Below are positions 32,613-34,791 of a DNA stretch of 34,791 bases, piece after piece. Position numbers and translations under genes: made by a program. The stretch spans positions 1-34,791 of the forward strand of contig JAEFBA010000021.1 of NCBI GenBank assembly GCA_016292145.1, written 5' to 3'. Below the pieces are notes generated by a model, which worked only from the letters and a program-made list of their open reading frames with translations, made no database searches and had not been told where the DNA came from. Source of the DNA: Saccharofermentans sp. GTDB taxonomy: Bacteria > Bacillota > Clostridia > Saccharofermentanales > Saccharofermentanaceae. The first letter of the stretch is position 1. Each line of letters begins with the position of its first letter.

Positions 32613-33212
32613 TTGGAAGAAAAAGATATATATAAAGAACTTGGAGCGATAACAAAAGACAAGTCCTGCCGGAAAGAGAAAATATCCTACGTTGCATCTT
32701 TGCTCGATCATGAATCTGTGAAGATAAAGGCCAAGGCTCTCTGGCTCATCGGTGAGATGGGACTTGAATTTCCTGATCAGGTGAAGCAGACGGTTCCTGT
32801 AATAGCATCTTATCTTGATAGCAGCGTGCCGCTTCTGCGGGAACGTGCCGTTAACGCTCTGGGCAGGATCGGCAGGGGAGATTATCAATTGATCAGACCG
32901 TTCTGGAAAGAGATGTTCCGCTTTGCTGAAGATGAAGTGCCGGCTGTAAGGCTGAGCTTTATATGGGCATCCGAAAATATCGCAACTAATAATCCGGATC
33001 TATACGGTGATTACATGTCCGTGTTTGAGCGTTTGTTAAGTGACAGCGATGACAGGGTAAGGATGGAGGCGCCGGAGATCTTCCGTGTCCTGGGAAAAAG
33101 ACGGCCTGAGTTCGTCAGACCTTATGAGAAGGAACTTAAAAGGATATCTGAGACCGATGAGAACCGAGTTGTAAGGATCCATTGTCTTGGCGCGGTCAGG
33201 GCTATTCTATAA
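32613..33212 (+). CDS. HEAT-repeat protein
   Basis: This 199-residue alpha-helical protein is built of HEAT-like repeats: segments such as DHESVKIKAKALWLIGEMG, SSVPLLRERAVNALGRIG and DSDDRVRMEAPEIFRVLGKR recur about every 40 residues. Such proteins act as protein- or nucleic-acid-binding scaffolds; no catalytic motif is seen. The start is TTG 32613, with GGAGAT 6 nt upstream; the first in-frame ATG would remove the first repeat. It follows the PadR gene by 36 bp and could be part of that transcript. Confidence 0.75.
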   Translation: MEEKDIYKELGAITKDKSCRKEKISYVASLLDHESVKIKAKALWLIGEMGLEFPDQVKQTVPVIASYLDSSVPLLRERAVNALGRIGRGDYQLIRPFWKEMFRFAEDEVPAVRLSFIWASENIATNNPDLYGDYMSVFERLLSDSDDRVRMEAPEIFRVLGKRRPEFVRPYEKELKRISETDENRVVRIHCLGAVRAIL

Positions 33213-33264
33213 CAGGGAACAGAAGCGCATATTTCACTCATGCGTGAACCTAAAGTTAAGGATT

Positions 33265-33363
33265 TGTTGCCTTCTGAGCGGACAGAAAGAGCAACATTTA
33301 GAGCAACAATGCCGGGGGTTGCTTTCTATGTTGCCTTCTGAGCGGACAGAAAGAGCAACATTT
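33265..33363. repeat. Two 35-bp direct repeats with an internal GTTGC/GCAAC hairpin
   Basis: Identical 35-bp units at 33265-33299 and 33329-33363 are separated by 29 bp. Each unit begins TGTTGCCTTCT and ends AGAGCAACATTT, so its ends are inverted (GTTGC with GCAAC, TTCT with AGAA). The 29-bp gap also carries AGCAAC and GTTGCT in inverted order. The whole block is a chain of three related hairpins. Confidence 0.85.
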
Positions 33364-33438
33364 TAGCAATAAAACTTACCCGGCGGCATAAGAGATCATA
33401 ATCAGCCCAAGAACTCGAAAAGACGCACCATAGTAAAA

Positions 33439-33461
33439 AAGCTGCCCATATGAGGCAGCTT
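33439..33461 (-). terminator. Intrinsic terminator of the integrase gene
   Basis: AAGCTGCC (33439-33446) and GGCAGCTT (33454-33461) form a perfect 8-bp stem with a 7-nt loop. On the minus strand it is followed by a run of T (complement of the A run 33435-33440). It is 177 bp downstream of the integrase stop. On the + strand CATGTTTTT follows, so it may work in both directions. Confidence 0.7.
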
Positions 33462-33637
33462 CATGTTTTTGGTGGAGATGAGGAGCTACATTGATGTGCT
33501 TTCCCATAATCCTATAAAAACCTATATAAGCTTTGTCTTTAAGGCGTTGGAGAGTTTTGCCTGTATCAGAAGTCTCCGTAAGCCTACATAAACTTGTCAA
33601 TAAATGTGGTAGATTTTGTAGTAAGTATTGTAGTAAC

Positions 33638-34791
33638 TTACATAGCGTTCTCGCAGTAATCCTGCAGGAGTGCAATCTCCCGGTTCTTAAATTCGCGTGA
33701 AGCATCTGTGTAGGTTGTAAGGGTTATCAGGATGCCTTCGTGGCCCATCATGTCGGATACAGCTTTCATATCTGCGCCGGCTTCTCTCATGCGTGTTGCA
33801 AAGGTGTGCCTCAGCATATGATTGTGTACATGAGGGAAATCATCAACTGTAGTATTTCCGTCAGCGTGGATTTCCTTGTTGATTGCTTTGCTGATCTGGG
33901 TAAGCCTGTTGTTCAGTTTCTTATAGTCTAAAACTTTACCTTTACTGTTAAGGAAGATAAAGTTTGTGTAGCCATCGATCTCTGAAAGACAACAGATACC
34001 GAGTTGTTCCTGTTTTTCCTTTTCCTTTAGCATAGCTTCTTTCACTTTTGGCAGCATTGGAACAGTACGATTGCTGTTTTTCGTCTTGGGTGGATTAATT
34101 GCGAATATGCTTCCTTTGCCTTTTCCTTTATCGTAGTTGATAAGGATATGATTGACATTTATCTCGTTGTTCTCAAAATCGATGTCTTCCCATCTAAGCC
34201 CAAGTACTTCGCCGACTCGCATCCCTGTCCACAACATCGTGGTGAATACTGCATAGTATTGGTGATAATGACCGGGTCTTGCCAAGAAGGACTCGAAAAG
34301 CTTCTGTTCTTCAAGCGTGAGAGCACGTACATCTTTGGTGTTCTTCTCGAATTCTCTTTGGAGCTCGCGAAGCGTGCCTTTGCACGGATTATTTCTTAAG
34401 ACACCATCTCTTACTGCTAGATCGAACACCATTGAAAGGACTACCTTGATATTTCTTATAGTTCCGAATGACAATCCCTTTTCGATTGCCAGATTCTTAA
34501 GAAACATCACGATACTGCTGTAAGTAACATTCTTCAGTTTCTTATTACCGAACTCAGGTTCCACATAACGATTATAGAATCTGATATAGGATGTGAAAGT
34601 GGATTCTCTTATGCCGCTCTTGATCTCTTTCCATAACTCGAAATAAGAGTTGATGGTCGAATCGAGCTTGCTGTAATCGATTCCGTCCAAGGTGTCCCTG
34701 ATGATCTGTTCTTCCTTCTCACGAAGTTCGGGAAGTGTTTTTGCATAAACGAACTGCCTCTTGCCGTTCTTATCAAACCACCAATACGCAA
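33638..34791 (-). CDS. Tyrosine recombinase / integrase, 5' end outside the window
   Basis: The frame is open to the window edge, so the true start is beyond 34791; the TTG at 34690 is internal. The first visible residues, AYWWFDKNGKRQFVYAKTL, are an AP2-like arm-type DNA-binding domain as in Tn916/ICE and phage integrases. Next come a core-binding SAM-like domain and the catalytic domain: Arg in GMRVGEVLGLRWEDID, Lys in the beta-hairpin before KNSNRTVP, HMLRHTFATRM (His-x-x-Arg), a GH pair in MMGHEG, and the nucleophilic Tyr in LTTYTDAS. The product catalyses site-specific integration and excision. It points toward the chromosomal genes and marks the left edge of a mobile element extending right. 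Confidence 0.93.
   Translation of the reverse strand, partial: AYWWFDKNGKRQFVYAKTLPELREKEEQIIRDTLDGIDYSKLDSTINSYFELWKEIKSGIRESTFTSYIRFYNRYVEPEFGNKKLKNVTYSSIVMFLKNLAIEKGLSFGTIRNIKVVLSMVFDLAVRDGVLRNNPCKGTLRELQREFEKNTKDVRALTLEEQKLFESFLARPGHYHQYYAVFTTMLWTGMRVGEVLGLRWEDIDFENNEINVNHILINYDKGKGKGSIFAINPPKTKNSNRTVPMLPKVKEAMLKEKEKQEQLGICCLSEIDGYTNFIFLNSKGKVLDYKKLNNRLTQISKAINKEIHADGNTTVDDFPHVHNHMLRHTFATRMREAGADMKAVSDMMGHEGILITLTTYTDASREFKNREIALLQDYCENAM

Larger units (their letters stand above)
33213..33637. other. Non-coding junction between chromosomal genes and integrase
   Basis: This 425-bp stretch has no convincing gene. It holds the 35-bp direct repeats at 33265-33363, a hairpin terminator at 33439-33461, and 9-bp direct repeats TTGTAGTAA at 33616-33624 and 33628-33636. 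It is the likely place for the left attachment site of an integrated element, but the right end is outside the window, so the core cannot be identified. Confidence 0.5.

Noticed and set aside
33265..33363. Repeat-spacer-repeat resembling a minimal CRISPR array (35-bp repeats, 29-bp gap)
   Set aside because: Only two copies; the gap itself contains degenerate inverted pieces of the repeat (AGCAAC, GTTGCT), and there are no cas genes. It is a hairpin repeat block.
33469..33485. Possible tRNA 3'-end remnant (GGTGGAGATGAGGAG) as attachment site
   Set aside because: It resembles the complement of some tRNA ends, but no acceptor stem, T-loop or other tRNA part can be followed, so it may be chance.
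33376..33705. 109-codon minus-strand frame downstream of the integrase
   Set aside because: It overlaps the integrase 3' end and the terminator hairpin, lacks a ribosome binding site, and shows no recognisable domain.

Overview
The window reads as a low-to-mid-GC Bacillota chromosome, most likely class Clostridia (gut or rumen type). Support: strong AAGGAGG-type ribosome binding sites, a sufC-B-D-S-U order, class II xylose isomerase, sortase-anchored surface proteins with Gram-positive sorting signals, and ATGA-coupled operons. No rRNA or tRNA gene was recognised. Nearly everything lies on the + strand except xylA and the integrase at the right edge.

Layout. (1) 1-3318: tail of an unidentified gene, enolase, a small DtxR-like metal repressor, and convergent xylA. 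(2) 3319-10435: a regulatory intergenic region followed by one overlapping operon: TetR regulator, two exporter-fold ABC half-transporters, an MptD-type ECF S component, EcfT, and a double-ATPase EcfA. Cargo is unknown; an iron, siderophore or heme link is inferred. (3) 10436-15474: sufCBDSU iron-sulfur cluster assembly. One palindrome, GTTAGT-N4-ACTAAC, occurs three times in the window, each time on a promoter: xylA, the TetR-ABC-ECF operon, and suf. This suggests a shared regulon. (4) 15584-16171: a lipoprotein of unknown function. (5) 16172-29027: a sortase-assembled pilus locus resembling the streptococcal FCT region. It has a 2285-residue repeat adhesin, a two-domain Spy0128/FctA-like pilin, a SipA-like signal peptidase homolog without its catalytic Ser and Lys, a class B sortase with an unusual membrane extension, a LytS-type histidine kinase and a SARP-type response regulator. 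Both cell-wall protein genes have the same promoter layout: a TGTCCC direct repeat with 11-bp period placed 11 bp before an extended -10. That is the geometry expected of a SARP-type activator, so the kinase/regulator pair probably switches on pilin and adhesin together.

(6) 29028-31245: a TraX-family membrane protein, then serine acetyltransferase preceded by a short leader peptide with five consecutive cysteine codons, a competing helix and an intrinsic terminator. This looks like a cysteine-responsive ribosome attenuator. (7) 31246-33212: a degenerate CPBP membrane protein and its PadR regulator behind two tandem operators, then a HEAT-repeat protein. (8) 33213-34791: a repeat-rich non-coding stretch and a tyrosine integrase running off the window, probably the left edge of an integrated mobile element.

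Best candidates for undescribed biology: the Cys5 leader attenuator at cysE, the paired SARP-like promoters of the pilus locus, and the three-copy GTTAGT operator linking xylA, the ABC/ECF cassette and suf.
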